DNA of 64,000 nt from NCBI RefSeq assembly GCF_016745235.1, contig NZ_JAELVM010000001.1, forward strand, positions 695,856-759,855. Reading direction: 5' to 3'. Below, piece by piece: positions 1 through 8,157 of the stretch (its first letter is position 1; each line of letters starts with the position of its first letter). This stretch comes from Chryseobacterium endalhagicum. GTDB taxonomy: Bacteria; Bacteroidota; Bacteroidia; Flavobacteriales; Weeksellaceae. The translations under genes were made by a program, and so were the position numbers. The notes beneath the pieces were generated by a model. The model worked only from the letters and a program-made list of their open reading frames with translations, was not told where the DNA came from and did no database searches.

Positions 1-482
1 TTTTCAATCAGGATACTGAATAATAAAAGAGAAGAAACGTATTCTTTGGGTGTTGTGGAATTCGCGTGTTTCAGAACGTTTGACAGGAAGTCAATTCTCT
101 TTTTCACGGCAGGAATTTCGATGACGTTTGAAAATTCTTCGTTATATCCCAAAACTTCTACCAATCTGGAATAAGCTTCGGAATGACGGAATTCACATTC
201 TGCAAAAGTAGCTCCAAGTCCGTTCAGTTCAGGTTTTGGCAAGTGGTTGTATAGGTTTCCCCAGAATGTCTTTACAGACACCTCGATCTGTGCAATCGCT
301 AAAAGTGCGTTTTTCACAGCATGTTTTTCGTGCGGCTCCAACTGCGAATGAAAATCCTGAACATCTGCAGTAAAATCCACTTCCGAATGCACCCAGAACG
401 ATTTGTTGATCGCCTCTACAAACTGAAGAACCTCAGGGTATTCAAATGGCTTGTAACTTACTCTTTTATCGAAAATTCCCAT
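1..482 (-). CDS. nrdB: Ribonucleotide reductase small (beta) subunit, 5' part
   Basis: Partial gene: the start is at 482 and the rest lies beyond position 1. The product is the radical-carrying subunit of aerobic ribonucleotide reductase, which makes deoxynucleotides with NrdA. The translation begins MGIFDKRVSYKPFEYPEV and contains SFWVHSEVDF, a helix typical of class I beta subunits, and AECEFRHSEAY, whose Glu and His match the di-iron ligands. About 160 residues are visible, so the second ligand set cannot be checked. nrdA is probably on the missing side. The upstream region has DnaA-box-like sequences, listed separately. Confidence 0.9.
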   Translation of the reverse strand, partial: MGIFDKRVSYKPFEYPEVLQFVEAINKSFWVHSEVDFTADVQDFHSQLEPHEKHAVKNALLAIAQIEVSVKTFWGNLYNHLPKPELNGLGATFAECEFRHSEAYSRLVEVLGYNEEFSNVIEIPAVKKRIDFLSNVLKHANSTTPKEYVSSLLLFSILIE

Positions 483-511
483 ATTAAAATATCTTTAAAA
501 TTAAATATTGT

Positions 512-541
512 GCATTACTGTGGATAAGTTCGAAGTAATGC
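512..541. promoter_or_regulatory. Dyad GCATTACT/AGTAATGC enclosing a consensus DnaA box
   Basis: GCATTACT (512-519) and AGTAATGC (534-541) are perfect inverted copies. TGTGGATAA at 519-527 is the exact reverse complement of the consensus DnaA box TTATCCACA. It lies about 30 bases upstream of the nrdB start codon, so it could regulate nrdB. The role is inferred; the sequence match is direct. Confidence 0.55.
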
Positions 542-690
542 TTAACTTATTGTATGTTTGGTATTTACATTAGAAACATATTCACATTGGTGCGTGTAGG
601 TTTCTTGTAAAGAACTAATGACAAAGTTCGAAAAAAAGAACTGATTTTGAAAGGGGTAAATACTAATTGGCTGAGTTTTAACCTTAAAAG

Positions 691-699
691 TTTTCCACA
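691..699 (+). promoter_or_regulatory. Relaxed DnaA-box match TTTTCCACA
   Basis: TTTTCCACA fits the relaxed consensus TTWTNCACA and lies about 165 bases from the consensus box in the same gap. On its own it is weak evidence; paired with the first box it is more interesting. Confidence 0.35.
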
Positions 700-907
700 T
701 TTACATGAAACCAGCACAGATAATGGCTTAGACAGGGTTATGGGTAGAAAATAAATGAAAAATTAAAGTTACAGTTAAACGGTTTAATGTAAACAGCTTT
801 AAATAAAGAGATAATTTGTTAAACAATAAAATTTTAGAATAAATTATTGTTCTTGTAACAAATTGAAAATATCATCTACTTATTGGGTATAAAACAAGCA
901 TCACTTA

Positions 908-1597
908 ATGTTAGTAATTCAGGATTTACATAAGTCATACGATACAGGGAAAAGCAAGCTTCACGTTCTGAAGGGTATTAATCTTAATATTTCCGAGGGC
1001 GAGTTTGTTTCTATTATGGGAAGTTCCGGTTCCGGAAAATCTACGCTTCTTAATATCATTGGTATTCTGGATGAAAAAGATTCAGGAACTTATGAGCTGG
1101 ACAATGTGCCTATTGAGCATTTGTCTGAAGTGAAGGCTGCGGAATACAGGAGTAAATTCCTGGGTTTCATATTTCAGTCTTTCAACCTGATCAGTTACAA
1201 AACTGCGCTGGAAAATGTAGCCCTTCCACTGTACTACCAGAATGTTCCCAGAAAAGAACGTAACCAGAAAGCCATGGAATATCTGGATAAAGTTGGGCTA
1301 GGACAATGGGCCGGCCACCTTCCGAACGAGCTTTCCGGGGGACAAAAACAAAGGGTCGCTATTGCAAGAGCATTGATCACAGATCCTAAAGTGGTTCTGG
1401 CTGATGAACCAACCGGAGCTCTGGATTCCAAAACGACGCATGATATTATGAAGCTTCTTCAGGAGATCAATAATGAAGGGCGAACCATCATCGTTGTAAC
1501 CCACGAACCTGATGTAGCCGCACAAACCAAAAGAAATGTTGTGCTGAAAGACGGAATCATTGAAAGTGATGAGTTTATAAAGCAGATTGTTTTGTAA
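908..1597 (+). CDS. ABC transporter ATP-binding protein, MacB/LolD type
   Basis: This is the cytoplasmic ATPase of an export-type ABC system. All motifs are present: Walker [10 protein letters not shown] (residues 38-46), the Q-loop, signature LSGGQ (142-146), Walker B with DEPTGALD (about 166-173) and an H-loop VVTHEP. The 229-residue length is normal for LolD and the MacB nucleotide-binding domain. It is followed by two MacB-like permeases and a membrane-fusion protein on the same strand, so it probably powers both permeases. The substrate cannot be told from sequence; a peptide, a lipoprotein or an antibiotic are all possible. No outer-membrane TolC partner is in the window. Confidence 0.9.
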   Translation: MLVIQDLHKSYDTGKSKLHVLKGINLNISEGEFVSIMGSSGSGKSTLLNIIGILDEKDSGTYELDNVPIEHLSEVKAAEYRSKFLGFIFQSFNLISYKTALENVALPLYYQNVPRKERNQKAMEYLDKVGLGQWAGHLPNELSGGQKQRVAIARALITDPKVVLADEPTGALDSKTTHDIMKLLQEINNEGRTIIVVTHEPDVAAQTKRNVVLKDGIIESDEFIKQIVL

Positions 1598-1716
1598 TGG
1601 TGAATTTTGCTTCGCAAGTGAATTTTTTCAAGTCAATTGTGAATGTTGAATTATCAATTTTAAATTAATTAAGTTCTAAAAAATACACACACCAATGAAA
1701 ATGAAAGAAAATAATT
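1598..1716. repeat. AT-rich, partly inverted flank of the IVP gene (left)
   Basis: The stretch contains short repeated words such as gtgaattttt and tcaattgtgaat. The words AAGTCAATTGTGAAT here and ATTCACAA plus AATTGACTT in 2170-2210 are loosely inverted to each other on the two sides of the IVP gene. No promoter or terminator is clear. Confidence 0.35.
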
Positions 1717-2073
1717 ATGTTTTTAAACCTGAACCATTATAAACTTGATGTTTATCAATCGGCAAGGCAGTTAAGAATTGAATGTTATAAAATTTTGTCT
1801 TTGATTCCTGATAGTGAAAGATTTAATCTTACCGATCAGATACGGAGAGCCTCAACTTCAGTTGTATTGAATATAACGGAAGGATGTTCCAGAAGATCAG
1901 AAACTGAAAGAAAAAGATATTTTGAAATAGCCAGAGGCTCAGTGATAGAATTGGATTCCTGTTTTGATATGATCATAGATTGTAATTATATCAAAAAAGA
2001 AGAATTATTAACCATTGAAAAATTAGTAAAAACAACATTTATCTTATTAAGCGGAATGTTGAAAAAAGGATAA
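1717..2073 (+). CDS. Four-helix-bundle protein (S23 / rRNA intervening-sequence family)
   Basis: The 118-residue protein has the family pattern: YKLDVYQSARQL near the start, LTDQIRRASTSVVLNITEG in the middle, then a helical second half with YFEIARGS. Members were first found in intervening sequences of 23S rRNA and form pentamers of four-helix bundles; their cellular role is not established. There is no rRNA here. The gene sits between the ATPase and the first permease of one transporter, and AT-rich repeat-like DNA flanks it. This suggests it was inserted into the operon. ATG codons at 1695 and 1701 are in another frame. Confidence 0.8.
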   Translation: MFLNLNHYKLDVYQSARQLRIECYKILSLIPDSERFNLTDQIRRASTSVVLNITEGCSRRSETERKRYFEIARGSVIELDSCFDMIIDCNYIKKEELLTIEKLVKTTFILLSGMLKKG

Positions 2074-2231
2074 AAATAATTGGAAATTGTCAATAGTGGA
2101 TTGTCAATTTGTGAATATAAAAATTGCAGATAATTTTAAAAACACAATCAAGATTGACAACGAAGTTAATTGACTTCGAAGAAAATTCACAATGCAGTTA
2201 ATTGACTTTTTACAAGTAAAAAATAAAAACT
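2074..2231. repeat. AT-rich repeat-like flank of the IVP gene (right)
   Basis: ATTGTCAAT occurs twice near 2090-2112, and CGAAGT/ACTTCG with a 6-base loop forms a small hairpin near 2160-2180. The words resemble, partly inverted, those on the other side of the IVP gene. It may be the remains of an insertion, or common flavobacterial intergenic sequence. Confidence 0.35.
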
Positions 2232-3461
2232 ATGTTTGACCTAGATCGTTGGCAGGAAATATTCAGTTCTATCCGCAGTAATGTATTGCGGACGGTGCTT
2301 TCGGGGTTTACGGTGGCTTTGGGGCTGTTTATCTTTGTGGTTCTTTTCGGAATAGGAAAGGGGCTTCAGAATGCTTTTACCGAAGGATTTGCAAGAGATG
2401 CACAAAACCTGATCACGATCTATACAGGTAAAACTACGCTTGCCTACAAAGGACTTCAGTCTGACAGAACCGTTATTATGGATAATGAAGATTATGATTT
2501 CCTGATCAATACGGATAAAGAAAAAGTAGGCGATGCCAGTCCGAGATATACGACCAATTTAATGGTAAAATATGGAAAAGAAAGCGGCAATTATCAGATC
2601 AACGGGGCGGAACCCGGAGAAAAGGTTATTGAGAACAGAAAAATGCTGGATGGACGCTACCTTTCACCAATGGACCTTGCGAAAAAACAGAATGTAGCAG
2701 TGATCGGAAGAATGGTTCAGCGTGACCTGATCAAAAACGGAAGCCCTGTAGGAAAGGATCTGGATATCAACGGAACCATGTTTAAAGTAATAGGCGTGTT
2801 TTCCGATGATGGCGGAGACTGGGATGAAAGACATATCACCGTTCCTATCACGACTCTTCAGCAGATGAAAAAAGGCTCGGATACCGTATCTACGGCATAT
2901 ATCGCTTATAATGAAAAATTAACACCACAGGAAGCCATTAAATATGGTGATGAGCTTAAAGACAGATTAAAAGCCAGAAAAAATGTTGCGCCTGACGATG
3001 AAAACGGAGTCCGTGTATGGAACAATGCCCAGAATATGAATGAAACCTTTCAGTTTATGGCGGTACTTACCCTGATTGTTGGTTTTATCGGATTGGGAAC
3101 CCTGCTGGCCGGAATTATCGGGATCAGTAACATCATGGTGTATATCGTAAAAGAAAGAACAAAAGAGATTGGTGTCCGTAAGGCAATCGGGGCAAAACCA
3201 AGAAGTATTGTAGCACTGATAGTACAGGAAAGTGTCGTGATAACGGTAGTTTCAGGTATTGTCGGAGTAGCGGTCGGAGTGTTTGCGCTTAGTCTGATAG
3301 GAGACAGTCTTGAAGAATATTTTATCAAAAGTCCGAGCGTAGGCTGGGGAACGATCTTTATGGCGTTTATTGCTTTGGTGTGCTCAGGACTTATTGCGGG
3401 ATTTGTTCCGGCATACAGGGCTTCGAGGATTAAACCGATAGAAGCGTTGAGAACGGAATGA
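2232..3461 (+). CDS. MacB-like ABC transporter permease
   Basis: The 409-residue membrane protein has an N-terminal helix (about 20-45), a periplasmic MacB-PCD-like domain (about 50-250) and a C-terminal FtsX domain with three more helices (about 270-400). The FtsX signature region is seen in YIVKERTKEIGVRKAIGAKP, and the C-terminus ends PAYRASRIKPIEALRTE, as is usual in this family. It belongs with the ATPase at 908 and the permease at 3583, which is a divergent paralogue of it. The two may form a heterodimer, which is inferred from their adjacency and from the single ATPase gene. Confidence 0.88.
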   Translation: MFDLDRWQEIFSSIRSNVLRTVLSGFTVALGLFIFVVLFGIGKGLQNAFTEGFARDAQNLITIYTGKTTLAYKGLQSDRTVIMDNEDYDFLINTDKEKVGDASPRYTTNLMVKYGKESGNYQINGAEPGEKVIENRKMLDGRYLSPMDLAKKQNVAVIGRMVQRDLIKNGSPVGKDLDINGTMFKVIGVFSDDGGDWDERHITVPITTLQQMKKGSDTVSTAYIAYNEKLTPQEAIKYGDELKDRLKARKNVAPDDENGVRVWNNAQNMNETFQFMAVLTLIVGFIGLGTLLAGIIGISNIMVYIVKERTKEIGVRKAIGAKPRSIVALIVQESVVITVVSGIVGVAVGVFALSLIGDSLEEYFIKSPSVGWGTIFMAFIALVCSGLIAGFVPAYRASRIKPIEALRTE

Positions 3462-3515
3462 TGATTTGGTGATGTGATGATGCGATGATTTTTTGATGCG
3501 GAGATTTGATGATTT
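3458..3515 (+). repeat. GATG-rich low-complexity tract
   Basis: Irregular tandem copies of GATG/GATGTGATGAT words start at the stop codon of the first permease. A similar tract starts at the stop codon of the second permease (4851). The copies are too irregular for a CRISPR array or a classical microsatellite. Confidence 0.6.
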
Positions 3516-3582
3516 TAAGACGGTATCATTAATCACTGATCAATCATCATTTATAAAATAATAAAACTTATAACTCAAAGAA

Positions 3583-4854
3583 GTGAATATTATATTTAAA
3601 AAAGATACTTGGCAGGAAATTTATTATTCACTGAGGAATAATAAGCTTCGGACGTTCCTTACCATGATTGGCGTAGGCTGGGGAATGTTTTTGTATGTGA
3701 GTCTTCTTGGAGCTGCAAAAGGAATGGAAAACGGTTTTGATAAACTGTTCTCCGGGTTTGCAACCAACTCTATTTTTCTTTGGGCCCAGAAAACCTCTAT
3801 TCCCTATGACGGATTTCCTAAAGGACGGGATGTTCACCTGAACTTATCCGATATGGAAATGCTGAAAAGAAAAGTAAGTGACATAGATTATATTTCGCCG
3901 CAGAATGCCAGAGGAAGCTTTACCGGAACACCGGGAGAGTCCATGTCAAGAAACGGTAAAAACGGAACCTATTCGCTTACAGGAGATTATTCTGTAGGAA
4001 ATAAAATTTCTGAAAAGAAACTTATTTTCGGACGTTACATCAATGATGCCGATGTCATGGGCAATAAGAATGTTGTAGTGATTGGAGAAGAGATCTACAA
4101 GAACTTTTTTGATGCCAAGAAAAAAGAAAATCCGGTTGGAAAACAGGTGAATATAAAAGGATTGTTTTTCAACGTAATCGGTGTTTTCAGAGTGAAAAAA
4201 GGCGGTGGGTTTGAAAACGACAGAACTGCATTTATCCCTCTTTCCACCTATACCAAAATGTATAATGCCGGAGACCAGATTGATATGTTTGCGATTGTGA
4301 GTAAACCCAATGCCAACGTAAATGGAGTGGAAGAAGGCGTAAAACAGGTACTGAAAACCAAAAATAAAGTTTCTCCCGAAGATACCAATGCCTTCGGAAG
4401 TTTCAATCTTGGGAAAGAATTTAAAAAACTGACGGGCTTCCTTACCGGAATGCAGCTTCTGACGATTATTGTAGGAACGCTGACCATTCTTGCCGGGGTG
4501 ATTGCCATTTCGAATATCCTTCTGATCACCGTAAAAGAGAGAACGAAGGAAATCGGGATACGGAGGGCTTTAGGCGCCAAACCTGCTGAAGTACGAAATC
4601 AGATCCTTCTGGAAAGTGTTGTGATTACGCTGTCTTCGGGAATTCTCGGATTTATGTGCGGAATTTTTGTCCTGATCATTTTAAATGCGGTGACGCAGAA
4701 CCAGGATGAGTTTCCTTTCTACAACCCGACGGTCAACTACGGAAACGTATTCGGAGCTATGGCGGTAATGGTGGTGCTCGGTCTGATCATCGGAATGATT
4801 CCTGCCCAGCGTGCGGTGAAAATACGGCCGATTGAGGCGCTGAGATCGGAGTGA
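3583..4854 (+). CDS. MacB-like ABC transporter permease, second copy
   Basis: The 423-residue permease has the same layout as its upstream neighbour: one N-terminal helix (about 22-45), a periplasmic domain, and a C-terminal FtsX domain with TVKERTKEIGIRRALGAKP and the ending PAQRAVKIRPIEALRSE. The start is GTG at 3583; this gives NIIFKKDTWQEIYYSLRNNKLRTF, which matches the start of the first permease (FDLDRWQEIFSSIRSNVLRTV). It is probably a product of tandem duplication and divergence. Its partner and substrate are unknown. Confidence 0.87.
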   Translation: MNIIFKKDTWQEIYYSLRNNKLRTFLTMIGVGWGMFLYVSLLGAAKGMENGFDKLFSGFATNSIFLWAQKTSIPYDGFPKGRDVHLNLSDMEMLKRKVSDIDYISPQNARGSFTGTPGESMSRNGKNGTYSLTGDYSVGNKISEKKLIFGRYINDADVMGNKNVVVIGEEIYKNFFDAKKKENPVGKQVNIKGLFFNVIGVFRVKKGGGFENDRTAFIPLSTYTKMYNAGDQIDMFAIVSKPNANVNGVEEGVKQVLKTKNKVSPEDTNAFGSFNLGKEFKKLTGFLTGMQLLTIIVGTLTILAGVIAISNILLITVKERTKEIGIRRALGAKPAEVRNQILLESVVITLSSGILGFMCGIFVLIILNAVTQNQDEFPFYNPTVNYGNVFGAMAVMVVLGLIIGMIPAQRAVKIRPIEALRSE

Positions 4855-4920
4855 TGATGTGGCGATGTGATGATGGGTTGATGTGATGATGTGGCGATAG
4901 GTTGATGTGGTGATGGGTTA
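4851..4920 (+). repeat. GATG-rich low-complexity tract, second copy
   Basis: Words such as GATGATGTGGCGATGTGATGATGGGTTGA repeat irregularly over about 70 bases directly after the second permease. It resembles the tract after the first permease, and the two may stem from the duplication of the permease gene with its 3' end. Confidence 0.6.
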
Positions 4921-5027
4921 ATTGGGAAATAAAATAATTTAAAAATTGAAAATGATAACGGGATTTTTAATGATTGAATTCTTAAATCTTTAAATCATTT
5001 AATTAATAGTAAAAATAAACTATATAT

Positions 5028-6221
5028 ATGAAAAAGAAATTCACTTGGAAAAAAGCCATTTATATTGTACTGGGGCTTTTATTTGCAGTGGCATTGTTCT
5101 CCGGGATCGGGTATCTCGTAAAATCAAATTCTAAAGAGAGTGAAGCTTTCCTGACCAGAAAACCAAGCTACCAGAACATGGAAGACAAGGTGATGGCGAC
5201 CGGAAAAATTATTCCGAAAGAAGAGATCGAGATCAAACCGAACATTGCAGGAATCATTGATAAAATTCTGGTAGATGAAGGAGATAAAGTGACGGCAGGG
5301 CAGCTGATTGCCACCGTAAGAATTATCCCTAACATCGCTGACGTGAACAACGCTCAGCAGGAAGTAGTGAATTCCCAGCTGCAGATCAGCAATGCCAAAA
5401 TGAATGTGGATAATATGCAGAAGCAGTTTTCTATGCAGGAAAAACTGTTCAAGCAGGGCGTGATTTCCAAGCAGGAGTACTTAAACTCCCAGCAGCAGCT
5501 GTTTTCCCAGCAGCAGTCTCTTAAAAATGCAAACCAGCAGCTGGCTACAGCTCAAAAAAGATTGCAGATTGTAAAAACCGGTGCTACTCCTGAACTGCAG
5601 GGATTGGCAACCACACAGATCCGTTCCAAAGCAGCGGGAACCGTTCTTGAAGTTCCTGTAAAAGTAGGAAGCCAGGTAATTGAGGCCAACTCGTTCAATG
5701 CCGGAACAACGATCTGTTCTATTGCAGACCTTAATTCACTGATTTTCCAGGGAGAAATAGACGAAGCCCAGGCTGGAAAACTGAAGCAGGGAATGGATAT
5801 GAAAATCGTAATCGGTGCCCTTCAGAATAAAACGTTCCCGGGGAAACTGACGATGATCGCTCCTAAAGGAAAAGACAATCTGGGAACCATTAAATTCCCT
5901 GTAGAAGGTGATGTAAACAACCCGAACAATGAATATATCAGAGCCGGTTTTTCTGCCAACGGAGAAATCGTTCTGAAATCTGAAAAAAATGCATTGCTGC
6001 TGGATGAATCACTGATTCAGTATGAAAAGAAAAATGGTAAAGACTTACCTTTTGTAGAAGTAAAGCAGACTGACGGGAAGTTCAAAAAAGTCTATGTAAA
6101 ACTTGGGGCCAGCGATGGAATCAATGTACAGATCCTTTCAGGACTTACCAAAGACTCCGAAGTGAAAGTCTGGAACCCTTCCGACAAAGATAAGGAAGAG
6201 CTTAAAGAAAAGAAAAAATAG
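5028..6221 (+). CDS. Periplasmic adaptor (HlyD/MacA-like membrane-fusion protein)
   Basis: The 397-residue protein has one N-terminal membrane helix (about 11-30). It is followed by a lipoyl-like half motif (GIIDKILVDEGDKVTAGQLIA), a Gln-rich coiled coil (about 105-185), the second lipoyl half (RSKAAGTVLEVPVKVGSQV) and a beta-barrel domain. This order is that of MacA/HlyD adaptors, which link an inner-membrane pump to an outer-membrane channel. It is the last gene of the transporter set and a clear hairpin terminator follows. The Lys-rich C-terminus is unusual only in composition. Confidence 0.9.
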   Translation: MKKKFTWKKAIYIVLGLLFAVALFSGIGYLVKSNSKESEAFLTRKPSYQNMEDKVMATGKIIPKEEIEIKPNIAGIIDKILVDEGDKVTAGQLIATVRIIPNIADVNNAQQEVVNSQLQISNAKMNVDNMQKQFSMQEKLFKQGVISKQEYLNSQQQLFSQQQSLKNANQQLATAQKRLQIVKTGATPELQGLATTQIRSKAAGTVLEVPVKVGSQVIEANSFNAGTTICSIADLNSLIFQGEIDEAQAGKLKQGMDMKIVIGALQNKTFPGKLTMIAPKGKDNLGTIKFPVEGDVNNPNNEYIRAGFSANGEIVLKSEKNALLLDESLIQYEKKNGKDLPFVEVKQTDGKFKKVYVKLGASDGINVQILSGLTKDSEVKVWNPSDKDKEELKEKKK

Positions 6222-6250
6222 TAAACGATCACTATATATTTAACTGTAAG

Positions 6251-6285
6251 ATCCTGAGGAATTTTTCTCAGGATTTTTTATTTTT
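6251..6285 (+). terminator. Rho-independent terminator after the adaptor gene
   Basis: ATCCTGAG and CTCAGGAT form an 8-bp stem with an 8-base loop, followed by a T-rich run. It ends the ABC transporter transcript. Confidence 0.8.
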
Positions 6286-6363
6286 AGTCTTATTCAAACC
6301 CATGTAATAGATAATTTTAATAAATTGTCTTAAAAGAATTGATAACCAAAGACTTTAAGTACC

Positions 6364-7887
6364 ATGAAGAAAAACTACCTCATTCTCTTTTTCTTTATAA
6401 TCCTGAAATTCATCCTGCAGTATTCCCTGATCGGTCCGGAATACGAACTTCACAGAGATGAATATCTGCATCTGGATCAGGGAAATCATCTGGCGTGGGG
6501 ATATCTTTCTGTTCCGCCTGTGAACTCATGGCTGGCATTGTTCATAAAAATGTTAGGCGGATCTGTGTTTTGGGTGAAATTTTTCCCGGCATTATTCGGG
6601 GCACTCACGATTGCTGTGGTATGGAAAATCATTGAAGAGCTTCATGGGAGTTTATATGCTAAAATTCTGGCTTCAACCGGTATTCTGCTGTCCGTGCTTC
6701 TCCGTGTCAATATGCTTTTTCAGCCTACATCTCTGGAAATACTGCTTTGGACCCTGATGTATTATGTCCTGATCCTGTATTTTAATTCCGAAAAAATAAA
6801 ATGGTTGTATGCAGCGGCGGTGATCTTCGGAATAGGTTTTCTGAATAAATATAATATCGCTTTTTCCGTATTGGGAATGATCCCGGCTCTTATATTGACA
6901 AAACAAAGGGAAATATTCCTTCAGCCTCATCTTTACAGAGCAGGATTGGTGGCACTGATCATCATATTTCCCAATCTGCTGTGGCAGTACAATAATGATT
7001 TCCCGGTGATTCACCATATGAAAGAACTTACGGAAAGACAGCTAGTACATGTTGACCGTTTTGATTTCTTTAAATCCCAGATTCTTTTCTTCATCGGTTC
7101 CGTACTGGTGATCATGGCAGGACTGTATGCATTCCTGTTCTATAAGCCTTTTGAAAAAATCAGATTTTTATTCTGGACTTATATAATGACGATTGGCTTA
7201 TTTGTGTTTTTTAAGGCTAAAGATTATTATGCAATTGGTCTGTATCCCGTTTTTATAGCAGCCGGATCTGTTTTTCTGGCCTCTGTTTTTGAAAAAGGCT
7301 GGAAGAAAATATTAAAACCTGTTTTTGTCATCATTCCTGTATTGCTGTTCCTGCCTTTGTATCAGGTGGCTTTCCCCAATAAAAGTCCCGAATATATCAT
7401 CAGTCATCCCGAAAACTATAAAAAAATGGGACTGCTTCGCTGGGAAGATGGCAAAGATCATTCGCTGCCTCAGGATTTTGCCGATATGCAGGGCTGGAAA
7501 GAGCTTGCTCACAAAGTAGATCAGGAATACGCCCGGTTATCACCATCCGGTAATACGCTGGTGCTTTGTGATAATTACGGACAGGCCGGAGCCATTAATT
7601 ATTATTCTAACAAAGGGATACAGGCAGTGTCCTTTAATGCAGATTATATCAACTGGTTCAATCTCCGGAAAAAATATGACAACCTGATCCGGGTCAAGGA
7701 ATCTTTCGGAAGCAAGGATGAATTGAAAGAAACATCCCCTTATTTTGTAAGTTCTAAAGCCGCAGATTCTGTAGTTAATCCATTTGCCCGGGAAAAAGGG
7801 ACAGCCATCTTCAGCTTCGAGCAGGCGAAAATTGATATAAGACCGAAATTACAGGCCGAAATTGATGAAGAGAAAAGTGAATATTAA
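6364..7887 (+). CDS. Membrane glycosyltransferase, GT39/ArnT-like
   Basis: The 507-residue protein has many membrane helices and a short N-terminal stretch with a first periplasmic loop that contains EYELHRDEYLHLDQG. The acidic HRDE region fits the catalytic loop of the PMT/ArnT family, which transfers a sugar from a polyprenyl-phosphate donor to a lipid or protein. VPPVNSWLALFIKMLGG follows, as in many family members. The C-terminal part (about 390-507) is soluble. It stands alone between two terminator or promoter regions, so its acceptor cannot be inferred from neighbours. Confidence 0.8.
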   Translation: MKKNYLILFFFIILKFILQYSLIGPEYELHRDEYLHLDQGNHLAWGYLSVPPVNSWLALFIKMLGGSVFWVKFFPALFGALTIAVVWKIIEELHGSLYAKILASTGILLSVLLRVNMLFQPTSLEILLWTLMYYVLILYFNSEKIKWLYAAAVIFGIGFLNKYNIAFSVLGMIPALILTKQREIFLQPHLYRAGLVALIIIFPNLLWQYNNDFPVIHHMKELTERQLVHVDRFDFFKSQILFFIGSVLVIMAGLYAFLFYKPFEKIRFLFWTYIMTIGLFVFFKAKDYYAIGLYPVFIAAGSVFLASVFEKGWKKILKPVFVIIPVLLFLPLYQVAFPNKSPEYIISHPENYKKMGLLRWEDGKDHSLPQDFADMQGWKELAHKVDQEYARLSPSGNTLVLCDNYGQAGAINYYSNKGIQAVSFNADYINWFNLRKKYDNLIRVKESFGSKDELKETSPYFVSSKAADSVVNPFAREKGTAIFSFEQAKIDIRPKLQAEIDEEKSEY

Positions 7888-8033
7888 TGTATACACGACT
7901 TTTTACTCAAAAAAACTTTTTTTTGCAACGTAATTCTTCCCTACAACAGGCTGTTTCAGCGTCTATTTCTATTTATCATTAATCGTGATAGAAAATATTA
8001 ATGCAACATTGTGGCTTTAATTGATTTTTGTTT

Positions 8034-8041
8034 TATCTTTG
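8034..8041 (+). promoter_or_regulatory. Bacteroidota -7 box TATCTTTG
   Basis: TATCTTTG fits TAnnTTTG, with a TTG at 8009-8011 about 22 bases upstream. It lies about 115 bases before the flavoprotein gene. Between box and start codon is a repeat-like stretch (8099-8146) with repeated atcaatt and aactcgcaac words. Confidence 0.55.
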
Positions 8042-8157
8042 TAAAGCGAAAAGGCAAAAGAGTTTAGAATCGGGAAAGGTTAGTAATATATCACACCATC
8101 AATTATCAATTATCAACTCGCAACTGCCAACTCGCAACGAATAACTATTCAAAAAAA

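Larger units (their letters stand above)
483..907. other. Intergenic region between divergent nrdB and ABC operon
   Basis: This 425-base AT-rich region separates two divergent genes and must hold both promoters. I see no convincing gene: the one open frame that overlaps it (321-527, plus) is mostly antisense to nrdB. It holds an 8-bp dyad with a consensus DnaA box (512-541), a second relaxed DnaA box (691-699), and one TATGTTTG box on the plus strand at 553-560. That box is far from the ABC gene, so its use is uncertain. Confidence 0.6.

Noticed and set aside
321..527. 68-residue plus-strand open frame near the left end
   Set aside because: Most of it is antisense to nrdB and it has no supporting motif.
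3458..4920. GATG tracts as a CRISPR array
   Set aside because: The units are only 4-12 bases, irregular, without spacers, and no cas gene is present.
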